NCBI GenBank assembly: GCA_020686985.1
Contig: JAJEPU010000010.1
Coordinates: forward strand, 1 to 64,000
DNA length: 64,000 bases
DNA from: Brotaphodocola catenula
GTDB taxonomy: Bacteria; Bacillota; Clostridia; Lachnospirales; Lachnospiraceae
Direction of reading: 5' to 3'
Every line of letters begins with the position of its first letter. Position 1 is the stretch's first letter. The position numbers were made by a program, and so were the translations under genes. The notes under the pieces are model-generated. The model was not told where the DNA came from. It ran no database searches and saw only the letters and a program-made list of their open reading frames with translations. Positions 39,508 through 49,197 of the stretch are shown in pieces.

Positions 39508-39536
39508 TTGAAAATATTGCGCAAATAGCATATAAT
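39508..39536 (+). promoter_or_regulatory. Sigma-A promoter of tuf
   Basis: TTGAAA (39508-39513) and TATAAT (39531-39536) are 17 nt apart, 63 nt before tuf. EF-Tu can therefore be transcribed independently of fusA. Confidence 0.8.
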
Positions 39537-39599
39537 TGTAAACAGCCTAATTATAAATCAACAAGCCCAAATGGGCCCAATTAAGGAGGACGCTATAAA

Positions 39600-40793
39600 A
39601 TGGCAAAAGCAAAGTTTGAAAGAACCAAACCGCATTGTAACATTGGTACCATTGGCCACGTTGACCATGGTAAAACCACTCTGACTGCAGCAATTACCAA
39701 GACCCTGCATGAGAGATATGGCACTGGTGAGGCTGTTGCATTCGAGAACATCGATAAGGCTCCGGAGGAGAGAGAGCGTGGAATCACCATCTCTACCGCA
39801 CACGTTGAGTATGAGACTCCGAACAGACACTATGCACACGTTGACTGCCCAGGACATGCTGACTACGTTAAGAACATGATCACTGGTGCTGCACAGATGG
39901 ATGGTGCTATCCTGGTAGTAGCAGCAACCGATGGTGTTATGGCTCAGACCCGTGAGCACATCCTGCTGTCCCGTCAGGTAGGCGTACCGTACATCGTTGT
40001 ATTCATGAACAAGTGCGATATGGTTGACGATCCGGAGCTGCTTGAGCTGGTAGACATGGAGATCCGTGAGCTGCTGAACGAGTATGAGTTCCCGGGCGAT
40101 GACACCCCGATCATTCAGGGTTCCGCACTGAAGGCTCTTGAGGATCCGCAGAGCGAGTGGGGCGACAAGATCCTTGAGCTGATGGAAGCTGTTGATAGCT
40201 GGGTTCCGGATCCGCAGCGTGAGACTGATAAGCCGTTCCTGATGCCGGTTGAGGATGTATTCACCATTACCGGTCGTGGTACCGTAGCTACCGGTCGTGT
40301 AGAGCGTGGTGTTCTTCATCTGAACGATGAGGTTGAGATCCTTGGTATTAAGGAAGAGGTTAAGAAGACCGTTGTAACCGGTATCGAGATGTTCCGTAAG
40401 CTTCTGGATGAGGCTCAGGCTGGTGATAACATCGGTGCTCTGCTTCGTGGTATCCAGAGAACTGATATCGAGCGTGGTCAGGTTCTGGCTAAGCCGGGCA
40501 GCGTTACCTGCCATCACAAGTTCACCGCTCAGGTTTACGTTCTGACCAAGGACGAGGGTGGTCGTCATACTCCGTTCTTCAACAACTATCGTCCGCAGTT
40601 CTACTTCAGAACAACCGACGTTACCGGCGTTTGCGAGCTGCCGGAGGGCACCGAGATGTGCATGCCGGGTGATAACGTAGAGATGACCGTAGAGCTGATC
40701 CATCCGGTAGCAATGGAGCAGGGTCTTCGTTTCGCTATCCGTGAGGGTGGTAGAACCGTAGGTTCAGGCCGTGTTGTTTCTATCGTTGAGTAA
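39600..40793 (+). CDS. tuf: Elongation factor Tu
   Basis: A 397-residue GTPase that brings aminoacyl-tRNA to the ribosome. G1 is GHVDHGKT (residues 19-26), G3 is DCPGHADY and G4 is NKCD. The effector loop and domains II-III are normal. AAGGAGG precedes the ATG. Confidence 0.98.
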   Translation: MAKAKFERTKPHCNIGTIGHVDHGKTTLTAAITKTLHERYGTGEAVAFENIDKAPEERERGITISTAHVEYETPNRHYAHVDCPGHADYVKNMITGAAQMDGAILVVAATDGVMAQTREHILLSRQVGVPYIVVFMNKCDMVDDPELLELVDMEIRELLNEYEFPGDDTPIIQGSALKALEDPQSEWGDKILELMEAVDSWVPDPQRETDKPFLMPVEDVFTITGRGTVATGRVERGVLHLNDEVEILGIKEEVKKTVVTGIEMFRKLLDEAQAGDNIGALLRGIQRTDIERGQVLAKPGSVTCHHKFTAQVYVLTKDEGGRHTPFFNNYRPQFYFRTTDVTGVCELPEGTEMCMPGDNVEMTVELIHPVAMEQGLRFAIREGGRTVGSGRVVSIVE

Positions 40794-40835
40794 TTAGAAT
40801 TTCTAATTATCCACCTTTAGAGCGCGATAAATAGG

Positions 40836-40881
40836 AGAAGCGTCAAATGACAAGATTTCTTGTTGTTTGGCGCTTCTTTTT
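40836..40881 (+). terminator. Terminator of tuf
   Basis: AGAAGCG and CGCTTCT form the base of a stem, extended inward by CAAA/TTTG and ACAAG/CTTGT, followed by five T. Confidence 0.85.
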
Positions 40882-40976
40882 GTGTTGTATAGGGCAATTG
40901 CACATCATAACTGTATATGGTAACGGTATACGTTAATTGTGCATATCGCAGTTATATATCGCGGAAGAATGAGACC

Positions 40977-41005
40977 GTGACGCATCGGCTGATTTGTGCT
41001 ATACT
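40977..41005 (+). promoter_or_regulatory. Candidate promoter of the secreted subtilase gene
   Basis: GTGACG (40977-40982) and TATACT (41000-41005) are 17 nt apart, about 150 nt before the start at 41158. The rest of the gap 40882-41157 shows nothing clear. Confidence 0.45.
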
Positions 41006-41157
41006 GAGTATGTTTCTATTTGAAATTGGGGATACCTTCCATGTATAGCATGCACTCCAGGAGTCTCCCTTGCACCTGCCTTTACGGCCGATTTTTCACA
41101 AAAACAGGCATAAAAAGATTCCGAGAGCACATTAGCGCGAAAAGGAGAGCTTCAGAT

Positions 41158-42474
41158 ATGACGAGAAAGAATTATAAGAGAGTGATTGCACCGCTTCTGG
41201 CGGTATTTCTGGCAGGAAATCTTCCGCTTGCCGTCTATGCGGAGCAGACGGAAATGAAAAATACGCAAATGAAAGATGCGAAGCAGAAGGCAGAGACAAA
41301 GATGCCGTTTTCCGCTCGGGTCTATGGTCCGGGAGAGGAGAATCTGTCCGCGTCCGATCCCTATGCCCGCTATCAGTGGGGACTCAAGAACGACGGGGAA
41401 CTTCAGTATGTGGAGATCCAGAATAAGTTTGAAAACAGCAATCCGGAGCTTGCAAAACGGATTGACCTCGCCAATTATCTTGGAATTCCGGCACCGGTTT
41501 CCGGTCCGGACGCCTACTATCAGGCGACGATCACTTCTGTGAAAGGAATCGACATCAACATTTTGCCGGCGTGGGAGCTGTACGATCAGGACACGACGTC
41601 GGAGCGAAGAAATGTCACAGTCGCTGTGATTGACACGGGAATCAATATCAATCATCCGGATCTGAAGGATTCGATCTGGACGAACGAGGGGGAGATTCCG
41701 GGAGACGGAATCGACAACGATGGAAATGGATATGTGGACGATGTACACGGCTGGAACTTTTTCAACAACACGAATCAGATCTATGTGGGAAAAGAGGACG
41801 ATCACGGGACTCACGGTGCAGGAACGATCGCGGGAAGCCGTGGAAAAGACGGAATTGCGGGAATCGCGGACAATAAGTATGTGAAGATCATGCCGGTCAA
41901 GGTGCTTGGAACCGACTACGGTCTCGGTGAGGAGGACGCGGTGATTCAGGCAATTGAGTATGCTGAGGCGAACGGCGCTTCAATCTGCAACCTGAGCTTT
42001 GGAACGACGACGTATTACCCGCATCTCGAGCAGGTGATGAAGGACTCCAAGATGCTCTTTGTCGTGTCTGCCGGAAACGGTGATTCTGCGGGAAAAGGCA
42101 TCAACATCGATGAGACACCGGATTATCCGTCTGGTTTTGACTGTGACAACATTATTTCTGTTGCAAACCTCATCTTTGACGGAAACCTTGAGGCGAGCTC
42201 AAATTACGGCGTCAAAAACGTCGATATTGCGGCGCCTGGAACCTACATCGTCAGCACGGTTACGGATGGATATGGCTTTATGTCGGGAACCTCGATGGCA
42301 GCGCCGATGGTGACCGGAGTGGCGGCGTTTCTGTACTCTTACCGCACCGACCTTGAACTTAAAGATGTGAGAAATGTGCTTCTCAATTCAGCGCGAAAAC
42401 TCGATACCTTGACCGATAAGGTTGCGTGTGGGGGCATGCTTGACGCTTACTCGGCAATCACTTACGGAAAATAA
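41158..42474 (+). CDS. Secreted subtilisin family (S8) protease
   Basis: A 438-residue exported protease. The signal peptide runs to about residue 25 (LPLAVYAEQ), followed by a propeptide of about 100 residues. The triad and oxyanion residues are intact: Asp in VAVIDTGIN, His in DDHGTHGAG, Asn in VVSAGNGD and Ser in SGTSMAAPMVTG. The DGIDNDGNGYVDDVHGWNF stretch near the active Asp is typical of the proteolysin-like group. The start at 41158 follows AAAGGAGA; upstream in-frame sequence to 41020 does not look coding. No wall anchor is seen, so it is likely released. Confidence 0.9.
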   Translation: MTRKNYKRVIAPLLAVFLAGNLPLAVYAEQTEMKNTQMKDAKQKAETKMPFSARVYGPGEENLSASDPYARYQWGLKNDGELQYVEIQNKFENSNPELAKRIDLANYLGIPAPVSGPDAYYQATITSVKGIDINILPAWELYDQDTTSERRNVTVAVIDTGININHPDLKDSIWTNEGEIPGDGIDNDGNGYVDDVHGWNFFNNTNQIYVGKEDDHGTHGAGTIAGSRGKDGIAGIADNKYVKIMPVKVLGTDYGLGEEDAVIQAIEYAEANGASICNLSFGTTTYYPHLEQVMKDSKMLFVVSAGNGDSAGKGINIDETPDYPSGFDCDNIISVANLIFDGNLEASSNYGVKNVDIAAPGTYIVSTVTDGYGFMSGTSMAAPMVTGVAAFLYSYRTDLELKDVRNVLLNSARKLDTLTDKVACGGMLDAYSAITYGK

Positions 42475-42614
42475 AAAAATAATCAAAGAATAATCAATCA
42501 TCGGCGGATGCGTCACTGGCGCATCTCCGATATACAAGAACAAGATAAGATGCAAGATAAGACGCAAGACAATAAAATACGCCCGATCGGCACTCACAAC
42601 TTGCTTCAACGTGT

Positions 42615-42637
42615 GATGCCTGGTCAGGCGTGTTTTT
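42615..42637 (+). terminator. Terminator-like hairpin in the 42.5-42.7 kb gap
   Basis: GATGCC and GGCGT-type arms flank TGGTCA, followed by six T. The next bases (GTATGACAGGAA, then TTGTGCCAAGGCACA and a T-rich run) repeat motifs seen at 31174-31306. A further perfect-looking stem (GGATGCG/CGCATC) lies at about 42503-42527. Confidence 0.5.
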
Positions 42638-42724
42638 TGTATGACAGGAACTTGTGCCAAGGCACATTCTTTTCTTATTGTTCAAGTCGACGTTCGCGAG
42701 GATTTTGTGTGTGATTTTTTATTT

Positions 42725-44329
42725 CTAAAAATCATCATCAGAATTATTTTCTGCGGGATCAGTGGTCGTTACCTCATCATCAGAGTCCGGATTTATCTCT
42801 TCCCCGGTGTGCTCTAAAGTCTCATGAATCGCATTTCTCTGTTGCTCTCTGAGACGGGAATCGCGCTTCCTGCGCTCTGCCATCAACTTCTCGAAGGCAT
42901 CCGTCTCACCGGCTTCCTGAAGGCGCTGGCGACGGCGCTCTCTGCGCTTTGCCATTGCGACTTTTTCTTCATGATGGCGATACAGAATCAGAAGAATCAG
43001 TGCGAGCACGAGAAGACCAATGATAGCGGCGACAATCAGAAGAATCGTTTGTGTGGAAGAGAGATTCAGAGACTGACCAAGACCAGTCTTCTGGTTATCA
43101 GTTTTCGTCTCATCAGGAGCTGTGGTCTCCGGTTCCGTGACAGCAGTGCTGCTCTCAACTTCCGGTTCGCTCGTCTCCGGCTCAGCGCCGTTGTTGACCT
43201 TGACGCCGTCCTTTGCAAGCAAAAAGGCTTTTCCGATTGCACGGTCATTGTAAGTGTATTTCAGAACTGCTGTTGCATTTGAGGGGAACTTATCCGGCAG
43301 GTAGTCGAGAGAGACCTCTGCGTCGTCAAACGAGGCATCATTTGGCAGGGTGATAACCTGGTCAGGTTCGATCTTTAAATCGGATGCCTTGAACGAGCCG
43401 GTGTTGAGATCAATCGTGTCATTTCCGGTCACATAGCGCTCCTCCGCATCTGCAATCACAACGTTTTTGAAATTGCGGAAGCCAAAGTCAAGGAGTGCCT
43501 GGGTGTCGAGGAAGTACTGGCGTGGCTGACCTTTCAGGATAACGGAGATCAGATGGCGACCATCCTGCTCGGCGTAGGTCACAAGCGTATTTCCGGCAGC
43601 CTGGGTGTAACCGGTTTTTCCGGCGACAGCGGACGGCGTGTAGAACTCACTTGAGGAATCCTCCGCAATCACGAGGCGATGTTCCTGCTGGAGTGTCTTT
43701 CCGTTTGGATTGTTTGTCGTCGGTGCAGTCTTGTAAGTGATTGTGGAGCTGATCTTTAAAAGCTCCTTGTTGTTGTAGGCAGCCTGACCGATCAGTGCCA
43801 TGTCGTAGGCAGTCACATACTGGTCGCTGTTGCTCAAACCGGACGGATTGGCAAAATGGCTCTCCGTACAGCCGAGTTCCTTGATCTTCTCGTTCATCAT
43901 GTCCACAAAGCCGGAAAGGCTTCCAGCCGTGTGAATCGCGAGTGCGTTCGCGGACTGGTTTGCGGAGACGAGAAGCAGGGAGTAGAGACAGTCCTCAACG
44001 GAGAGCTGATCGCCTGCGACGATGCTGAGTTTATTTCCGCTGTCCGGGTCAACGCTGTTGACGGCCTCGGTCGTGAAGTCGACGGTCTCATCGAGATCGC
44101 AGTTTTCGAGTACGACGAGGGCAGTCAGAAGTTTTGTGATGCTTGCCGGTGCGTAGGGAACGTGAATGTTCTGTCCGAAGAGAATCGCTCCGGAATCCAT
44201 GTCCATCACGATGCCTGCCTCTGCCTGAATTCCGGTGTCAGCCGGCCAGTCAGGTCTGGCGAATGCAGTGATCGAAAAGATCTGGAAGGCCAGCAGAAAA
44301 CACAAGATTTTTCTTATTTGCTGTTTCAA
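42725..44329 (-). CDS. D-alanyl-D-alanine carboxypeptidase (PBP5/DacF-like)
   Basis: A 534-residue S11 peptidase that trims peptidoglycan stem peptides. The signal peptide runs to about residue 24. Active-site motifs are SITK (near residue 63), SAN (near 121) and KTG (near 239). A PBP5 C-terminal beta domain follows (about 300-385), then a Ser/Glu/Thr-rich linker, a true membrane helix (TILLIVAAIIGLLVLALILL) and a charged 75-residue cytoplasmic tail. Anchoring by a full helix plus tail, rather than an amphipathic helix, is a variation on the family. Confidence 0.92.
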   Translation of the reverse strand: MKQQIRKILCFLLAFQIFSITAFARPDWPADTGIQAEAGIVMDMDSGAILFGQNIHVPYAPASITKLLTALVVLENCDLDETVDFTTEAVNSVDPDSGNKLSIVAGDQLSVEDCLYSLLLVSANQSANALAIHTAGSLSGFVDMMNEKIKELGCTESHFANPSGLSNSDQYVTAYDMALIGQAAYNNKELLKISSTITYKTAPTTNNPNGKTLQQEHRLVIAEDSSSEFYTPSAVAGKTGYTQAAGNTLVTYAEQDGRHLISVILKGQPRQYFLDTQALLDFGFRNFKNVVIADAEERYVTGNDTIDLNTGSFKASDLKIEPDQVITLPNDASFDDAEVSLDYLPDKFPSNATAVLKYTYNDRAIGKAFLLAKDGVKVNNGAEPETSEPEVESSTAVTEPETTAPDETKTDNQKTGLGQSLNLSSTQTILLIVAAIIGLLVLALILLILYRHHEEKVAMAKRRERRRQRLQEAGETDAFEKLMAERRKRDSRLREQQRNAIHETLEHTGEEINPDSDDEVTTTDPAENNSDDDF

Positions 44330-44399
44330 TGGAATCCTCCTGTAATGTCTTGTTTTAGAAAAAATTTGCGTAAAATACCCGCATTTTACATGCTATTTT

Positions 44400-44428
44400 A
44401 TCATAACTCATGGGAATAAAATATTCAA
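44400..44428 (-). promoter_or_regulatory. Sigma-A promoter of the carboxypeptidase gene
   Basis: On the minus strand TTGAAT (44428-44423) and TATGAT (44405-44400) are 17 nt apart. The expected leader contains the inverted repeat GTAAAAT-6-ATTTTAC at about 44371-44390. Confidence 0.6.
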
Positions 44429-44487
44429 CAAATATTGCAAAATTCCCCCTTTTCAGAAGAGTACTTTTGTAGTATGATATTACTCGC

Positions 44488-44531
44488 ACCATATATAGTT
44501 GGACGAAAACAAATATTTAACAAGATATAGT
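44488..44531. promoter_or_regulatory. Tandem NrdR boxes upstream of nrdD
   Basis: ACCATATATAGT (44488-44499) and ACAAGATATAGT (44520-44531) resemble the NrdR box core and are offset by exactly 32 nt, the helical-phase spacing typical of NrdR site pairs. They lie just downstream of a TATGAT box (44473-44478) and 18 nt before nrdD. Repression of nrdD by NrdR is inferred. Confidence 0.65.
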
Positions 44532-44548
44532 AGGTAGGAGCGGGGAAG

Positions 44549-46738
44549 ATGAGCACAGACGTGAAAAACAACGTAATTAAGCGAAATGGCAAGGAGGTTA
44601 TCTTCGACGAAGCCAAGATTGTCAACGCGATTCGGAAGGCTAATCAGAGTGTGGACAAACTTCACCAGATGAACGATTATCAGATCAAGGCGGTTGCCGA
44701 CACGATTGCCTCAACGGTTGACAAAGCAACCCATGCGATCAATGTGGAAGACATTCAGGACATGGTCGAGACCGGCATTATGGAGATGCGTGGTTATGAG
44801 GTGGCACAGAAGTATGTGCGCTACCGCTACAAGAGAGAGCTGACGAGAAAGTCGAACACGACGGACAATGGAATTCTCTCTTTGATCGAGCACATCAATG
44901 AGGAGGTCAAGCAGGAGAACTCCAACAAGAATCCGGTCATTAACTCCACACAGAGAGATTATATGGCAGGAGAGGTCAGTAAGGATTTGAGCCGTCGCGT
45001 TCTGCTCCCGGAGGAGATCGTGCATGCTCATGAGGAGGGAATCATTCACTTCCATGATACGGATTACTATGCCCAAAAAGAGCATAACTGCGACTTAATC
45101 AACCTTGAGGACATGCTTCAGAACGGAACCGTGATCAGTGAGACAATGATCGAGAAGCCTCACAGCTTTTTCACGGCCTGCAACGTGACGACACAAATCG
45201 TTGCACAGGTGGCGAGCAACCAGTACGGAGGTCAGTCGTTCACTCTGGCTCATCTTGCGCCGTTTGTGGATATCAGCCGTAAGAAACTGCGCAAGAACGT
45301 GATTGAGGAGCGCAAGGAGTGTGGAGAGTCCCTCGATGAGGCGATTATCGATAAGGTTGTCGAGAGACGTCTGCGAGAGGAGGTCAAGAGCGGAATTCAG
45401 ACGATCCAGTACCAGCTGATCACGCTGATGACCTGTAATGGTCAGGCTCCGTTTGTAACTGTTTTCATGTACCTCGATGAGGTTCCGGAGGGACAGACGA
45501 GAGATGACCTTGCTCTGATCATCGAGGAAGTGATGATTCAGCGTATGCAGGGTGTCAAGAACGAGAAGGGCGTGTGGATCACCCCGGCATTCCCGAAGCT
45601 GATCTATGTGCTTGACGAGGACAACATCACCGAGGATTCCAAGTATTGGCATCTGACGGAGCTTGCTGCAAAGTGCACTGCAAAGCGCATGGTTCCGGAT
45701 TACATTTCCGCAAAGATCATGAAGCAGATGAAGAACGGAAATGTTTACCCGTGTATGGGATGCCGTTCGTTCCTGACCGTTGAGGATTCTCAGCGCAATG
45801 CAGACGGAAGCCACAAATTCTACGGCCGTTTCAACCAGGGTGTTGTGACGATCAATCTGGTTGATGTTGCCTGCTCTTCGGACGGAGATATGGAGAAGTT
45901 CTGGCAGATTCTCGAGGAGCGTCTTGAGCTCTGTCATCGCGCCCTGCGTTGCCGTCATGAGCGTCTTCTCGGAACGATTTCCGATGTTGCCCCGATTCTC
46001 TGGCAGAACGGAGCACTCGCTCGTTTGAAGAAGGGTGAGACGATCGACAAACTGCTGTTTGACGGTTATTCCACGATCTCTCTTGGCTATGCAGGTCTTC
46101 ATGAGATGTGCGTTCGCATGATGGGTAAGTCCCACACCTCCCCGGAGGGCAAGGAATTTGCACTCAAAGTTATGCAGCGCCTCAATGACAAGTGCGCTGA
46201 GTGGAAGAAGGCAGAGAACATCAGCTACTCTGTATACGGCACACCGATGGAGTCCACGACCTACAAGTTTGCAAAGTGCTTACAGAAGCGTTTTGGCATC
46301 ATCAAGGGCGTTACCGACAAGAACTACATCACGAACAGCTACCACGTTCATGTGACTGAGGAGATCGATGCATTCAGCAAGCTGAAATTCGAGTCCGAGT
46401 TCCAGAAGCTGTCTCCGGGTGGCGCAATCAGCTACGTTGAGGTTCCGAACATGCAGAACAACATTCCGGCTGTTCTGTCCGTGATGAAGTTCATCTATGA
46501 CAATATCATGTATGCGGAGCTGAACACGAAGAGCGATTACTGTGAGTGTTGTGGTTACGATGGCGAGATCAAGATCGTCGAGGATGAGACCGGTAAGCTG
46601 ATCTGGGAGTGCCCGAACTGCGGAAACCACAATCAGGATAAGATGTCCGTTGCCCGCCGTACCTGCGGATATATCGGAACACAGTTCTGGAACCAGGGAC
46701 GCACGCAGGAAATCCGTGACCGTGTCCTTCACCTGTAA
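44549..46738 (+). CDS. nrdD: Anaerobic ribonucleoside-triphosphate reductase
   Basis: A 729-residue glycyl radical enzyme that makes deoxyribonucleotides without oxygen. An ATP-cone regulatory domain occupies about residues 5-95. The C-terminus has the zinc site (CECCGYDG and CPNC) and the glycyl radical loop RRTCGYIGTQFW with the radical glycine near residue 707. GTAGGAGCGGGG precedes the ATG. The activase gene nrdG, often next to nrdD, is not found downstream in this window. Confidence 0.97.
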   Translation: MSTDVKNNVIKRNGKEVIFDEAKIVNAIRKANQSVDKLHQMNDYQIKAVADTIASTVDKATHAINVEDIQDMVETGIMEMRGYEVAQKYVRYRYKRELTRKSNTTDNGILSLIEHINEEVKQENSNKNPVINSTQRDYMAGEVSKDLSRRVLLPEEIVHAHEEGIIHFHDTDYYAQKEHNCDLINLEDMLQNGTVISETMIEKPHSFFTACNVTTQIVAQVASNQYGGQSFTLAHLAPFVDISRKKLRKNVIEERKECGESLDEAIIDKVVERRLREEVKSGIQTIQYQLITLMTCNGQAPFVTVFMYLDEVPEGQTRDDLALIIEEVMIQRMQGVKNEKGVWITPAFPKLIYVLDEDNITEDSKYWHLTELAAKCTAKRMVPDYISAKIMKQMKNGNVYPCMGCRSFLTVEDSQRNADGSHKFYGRFNQGVVTINLVDVACSSDGDMEKFWQILEERLELCHRALRCRHERLLGTISDVAPILWQNGALARLKKGETIDKLLFDGYSTISLGYAGLHEMCVRMMGKSHTSPEGKEFALKVMQRLNDKCAEWKKAENISYSVYGTPMESTTYKFAKCLQKRFGIIKGVTDKNYITNSYHVHVTEEIDAFSKLKFESEFQKLSPGGAISYVEVPNMQNNIPAVLSVMKFIYDNIMYAELNTKSDYCECCGYDGEIKIVEDETGKLIWECPNCGNHNQDKMSVARRTCGYIGTQFWNQGRTQEIRDRVLHL

Positions 46739-46839
46739 AACGTGTTTTTTTGATGCATAAATGTACATGGATTCAGCTGACAGAACAATTATACAGTTGA
46801 TATATTTGAAGAAAATATGAGTGATGGTCAGTGATGGCG

Positions 46840-46877
46840 AAAATGGAGCTTGGCGAAAGTCAGGCTCCATTTTTTTA
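46840..46877 (+). terminator. Terminator of nrdD
   Basis: AAAATGGAGC and GCTCCATTTT form a 10-bp stem around about 14 nt, followed by further T. It lies about 100 nt after the stop. Confidence 0.85.
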
Positions 46878-46954
46878 TTACACGGTTTGTTGAAACATGA
46901 GGGTGAAAAATATTTTGCAAAGAAATACGTAAGAAAACGGTAAGTTGCTGTTTA

Positions 46955-46984
46955 TTGTCAGATATTAATACGATATATTATAAT
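46955..46984 (+). promoter_or_regulatory. Sigma-A promoter of the small membrane protein pair
   Basis: TTGTCA (46955-46960) and TATAAT (46979-46984) are 18 nt apart, about 110 nt before the gene at 47097. Confidence 0.65.
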
Positions 46985-47096
46985 AATAACAGATATAACG
47001 GATGGAAATCTTGTTGGCAACTTGGAAGAAAGATGAGATTATGAAACAAAAAGAAGCGCACAAAAAAGGCAGTGGTTTGAATGGAGGTGGAGCATA

Positions 47097-47330
47097 ATGA
47101 GTAAAATTTTGATTGCCATGATTGCTATGTTTGCATTGATGGTTTTTCCGGGAGCAGGGATTTGGTCCTTATTGTCCAATGTGCTTGGTGGTGGTGTCGC
47201 AGAATCCTTTTTATATCCTATTTATGGAGGGATTATTCTTTTGGCGGGACTTATAGTTGGATGTACGGTGATTATTTTAGAAGAGATTAAGGCATTGAAA
47301 GAGGAAATTAATCGCGTATCAAATAAATGA
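47097..47330 (+). CDS. Small two-helix membrane protein of unknown function
   Basis: A 77-residue protein with two hydrophobic helices (about residues 4-28 and 36-60) and a charged coiled tail (EEIKALKEEINRV). AATGGAGGTGG precedes the start. It is AT-rich compared with its neighbours, and the next gene begins 23 nt after its stop. It is not recognised. Confidence 0.6.
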   Translation: MSKILIAMIAMFALMVFPGAGIWSLLSNVLGGGVAESFLYPIYGGIILLAGLIVGCTVIILEEIKALKEEINRVSNK

Positions 47331-47353
47331 GCAGAGCGTTGTGGAGGTGTGAT

Positions 47354-47599
47354 ATGCGTAGAATCAAAGAAATACTCTTTTCTGAAAATGGGATGAAAAT
47401 TGTTAATACGCTATTTTTTCTTTCTGCTATTTTTTATAGAAGCGGGTTGATATTTATTGCCTATTTTGCATGGATTGTGTATCTTTCATTTTGTGTAAAG
47501 CAAGTGGAGTCAAAAGGGAGTAAGGTTATCTATTTTATATTTATGGGAATTGCAAGTATTATGATTATTATGAATTTCTATTTTTTATTACAAGGTTAA
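47354..47599 (+). CDS. Small membrane protein of unknown function
   Basis: An 81-residue protein with two to three hydrophobic segments (about residues 15-45 and 58-80). The ATG at 47354 has GGAGGTG 5 nt upstream, better than the in-frame start at 47327 that overlaps the previous gene. It forms a two-gene, AT-rich unit with the gene at 47097; the base composition suggests recent acquisition. It is not recognised. Confidence 0.55.
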   Translation: MRRIKEILFSENGMKIVNTLFFLSAIFYRSGLIFIAYFAWIVYLSFCVKQVESKGSKVIYFIFMGIASIMIIMNFYFLLQG

Positions 47600-47619
47600 T
47601 ATACAAGTGATTTAGTTAT

Positions 47620-47680
47620 CCACCACGGCATTATACAGAATTTTCAGTTCAGAAAATTCCGATTCCATGTACAGTAACTT
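47620..47680 (-). repeat. Decayed fragment of the three-hairpin repeat
   Basis: ATTTTCAGTTCAGAAAAT, CCATGTACAGTAACT and a degraded CCACCACGGCAT stretch match one end of the repeat at 51279-51411, in the same orientation. The other two hairpins are missing. Confidence 0.55.
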
Positions 47681-47723
47681 TTGGTCAGCTCTGCTGACCG
47701 CTTCATCTCATCTTCCAATTGTC

Positions 47724-47752
47724 TTGAGAATCGGTGTGATTTCTGATATATT
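47724..47752 (+). promoter_or_regulatory. Promoter of the alcohol dehydrogenase gene
   Basis: TTGAGA (47724-47729) and TATATT (47747-47752) are 17 nt apart, about 90 nt before the start at 47844. Confidence 0.55.
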
Positions 47753-47843
47753 CGTATCATGAAGTATTGCAATTACAGGAAAAAAACAAAATAGTCGCAA
47801 AAATAAGTGATAATGACACGAAACGATACGGAGGAGAAGGATC

Positions 47844-49031
47844 ATGTTTGGATTTGGGTATTATTCCCCGACAAAAGTAATCTTTGGAAAGGGTACAGAA
47901 AATCAGGTGGGGGAACTGATTAAGACGTATGGTGCGAAAAAGGTATTGATCCATTATGGCGGGAAGAGTGCTGTAAAATCAGGTCTGATTGACCGGGTAA
48001 AGGCATCTTTAAAAACATCTGGAGTCGCTTATACGGAGCTGGGCGGAGTTGTGCCGAACCCGCGCTTATCGAAAGTGAGAGAGGGAATTGAGCTTGGAAA
48101 GAGAGAGGACGTTGATTTTATTCTTGCAGTTGGCGGTGGCTCTGTGATTGACTCTGCAAAGGCGATTTCCTATGGGTTGGCAGAGCCACAAAAGAATGTC
48201 TGGGAGCTTTTTGCAAAGAAACGCAAGGCGGAGAACTTTCTGCCGATTGCGTCCATTTTGACGATCTCGGCAGCGGGAAGTGAGACGAGCAACAGCTGTG
48301 TGATTACCAATGAGGAAACCGGAGAAAAGCGATCCTACAACGACGATATTGCCCGCCCGAAATTTGCGATCATGAACCCGGAGCTGACGATGAGTCTACC
48401 GGATTATCAGACGGAATCTGGCTGTGCGGACATTATGATGCACACGATGGAGAGATATTTTACGCAGGGCGGAAATATGGAGCTCACCGATGAGATTGCA
48501 GAGGGACTTCTCCGCACAGTGATAAAATGTGCAAAAATTCTTCATCACGATCCGGAAAACTATGAGGCGAGAGCAGAGGTGATGTGGGCAGGAAGCCTGT
48601 CCCACAATGGACTCACAGGTTGCGGGAATGATGGCGGTGATTTTGCGTCTCATATGCTGGAACACGAAATGGGCGGAATGTTTGATGTAACACACGGTGC
48701 CGGTCTTTCCGCGATCTGGCCGAGCTGGGCAAGATATGTCTATAAAAATTGCTTGCCGAGATTTGTGCGCTATGCAACTCAGGTGATGGGAGTCACCCCA
48801 GAGGATACCGATGAAAAAACTGCGCTCAAGGGAATTGAAGCGATGGAAGATTTTTACCGCGAGATAGGAATGCCGGTCAACTTTAAAGAACTTGGGATCG
48901 CGCCGACGGATGAGCAGATCAGGGAGATGGCGGAGTCCTGTGTGAGAGCAACAGGCGGTCATAAAGGATCGGCGAAGGTTCTCTATTTAGAAGATATGAT
49001 TGCGATTTATCGCATGGCAAATCAGGCATAA
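47844..49031 (+). CDS. Iron-containing alcohol dehydrogenase (BDH/YqhD-like)
   Basis: A 395-residue type III dehydrogenase that probably reduces aldehydes or butanal with NAD(P)H. It has the nucleotide-binding GGGSVIDSAKAI (near residue 96), and metal-ligand regions SGCADIMMHTMERYF (near 193) and LEHEMGGMFDVTHGAGLS (near 270), with the conserved Asp and His residues. Its length is normal. It is a single gene with ACGGAGGAG upstream. Substrate assignment is by family only. Confidence 0.92.
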   Translation: MFGFGYYSPTKVIFGKGTENQVGELIKTYGAKKVLIHYGGKSAVKSGLIDRVKASLKTSGVAYTELGGVVPNPRLSKVREGIELGKREDVDFILAVGGGSVIDSAKAISYGLAEPQKNVWELFAKKRKAENFLPIASILTISAAGSETSNSCVITNEETGEKRSYNDDIARPKFAIMNPELTMSLPDYQTESGCADIMMHTMERYFTQGGNMELTDEIAEGLLRTVIKCAKILHHDPENYEARAEVMWAGSLSHNGLTGCGNDGGDFASHMLEHEMGGMFDVTHGAGLSAIWPSWARYVYKNCLPRFVRYATQVMGVTPEDTDEKTALKGIEAMEDFYREIGMPVNFKELGIAPTDEQIREMAESCVRATGGHKGSAKVLYLEDMIAIYRMANQA

Positions 49032-49197
49032 TGGATTTAACACGCCGTGAGCAAGAAATTCCCCTGATTGCCTTCTGATTGATTCAAATTGGGTAGATCG
49101 GTGAGATTGCTGGGAGACGACTCTCGTTGCGATCTCAGAGACCATAGCACCGTTGTAAGTTGAGTTACATATTTAGGTAAATGGGGCGAAAAGAAAT

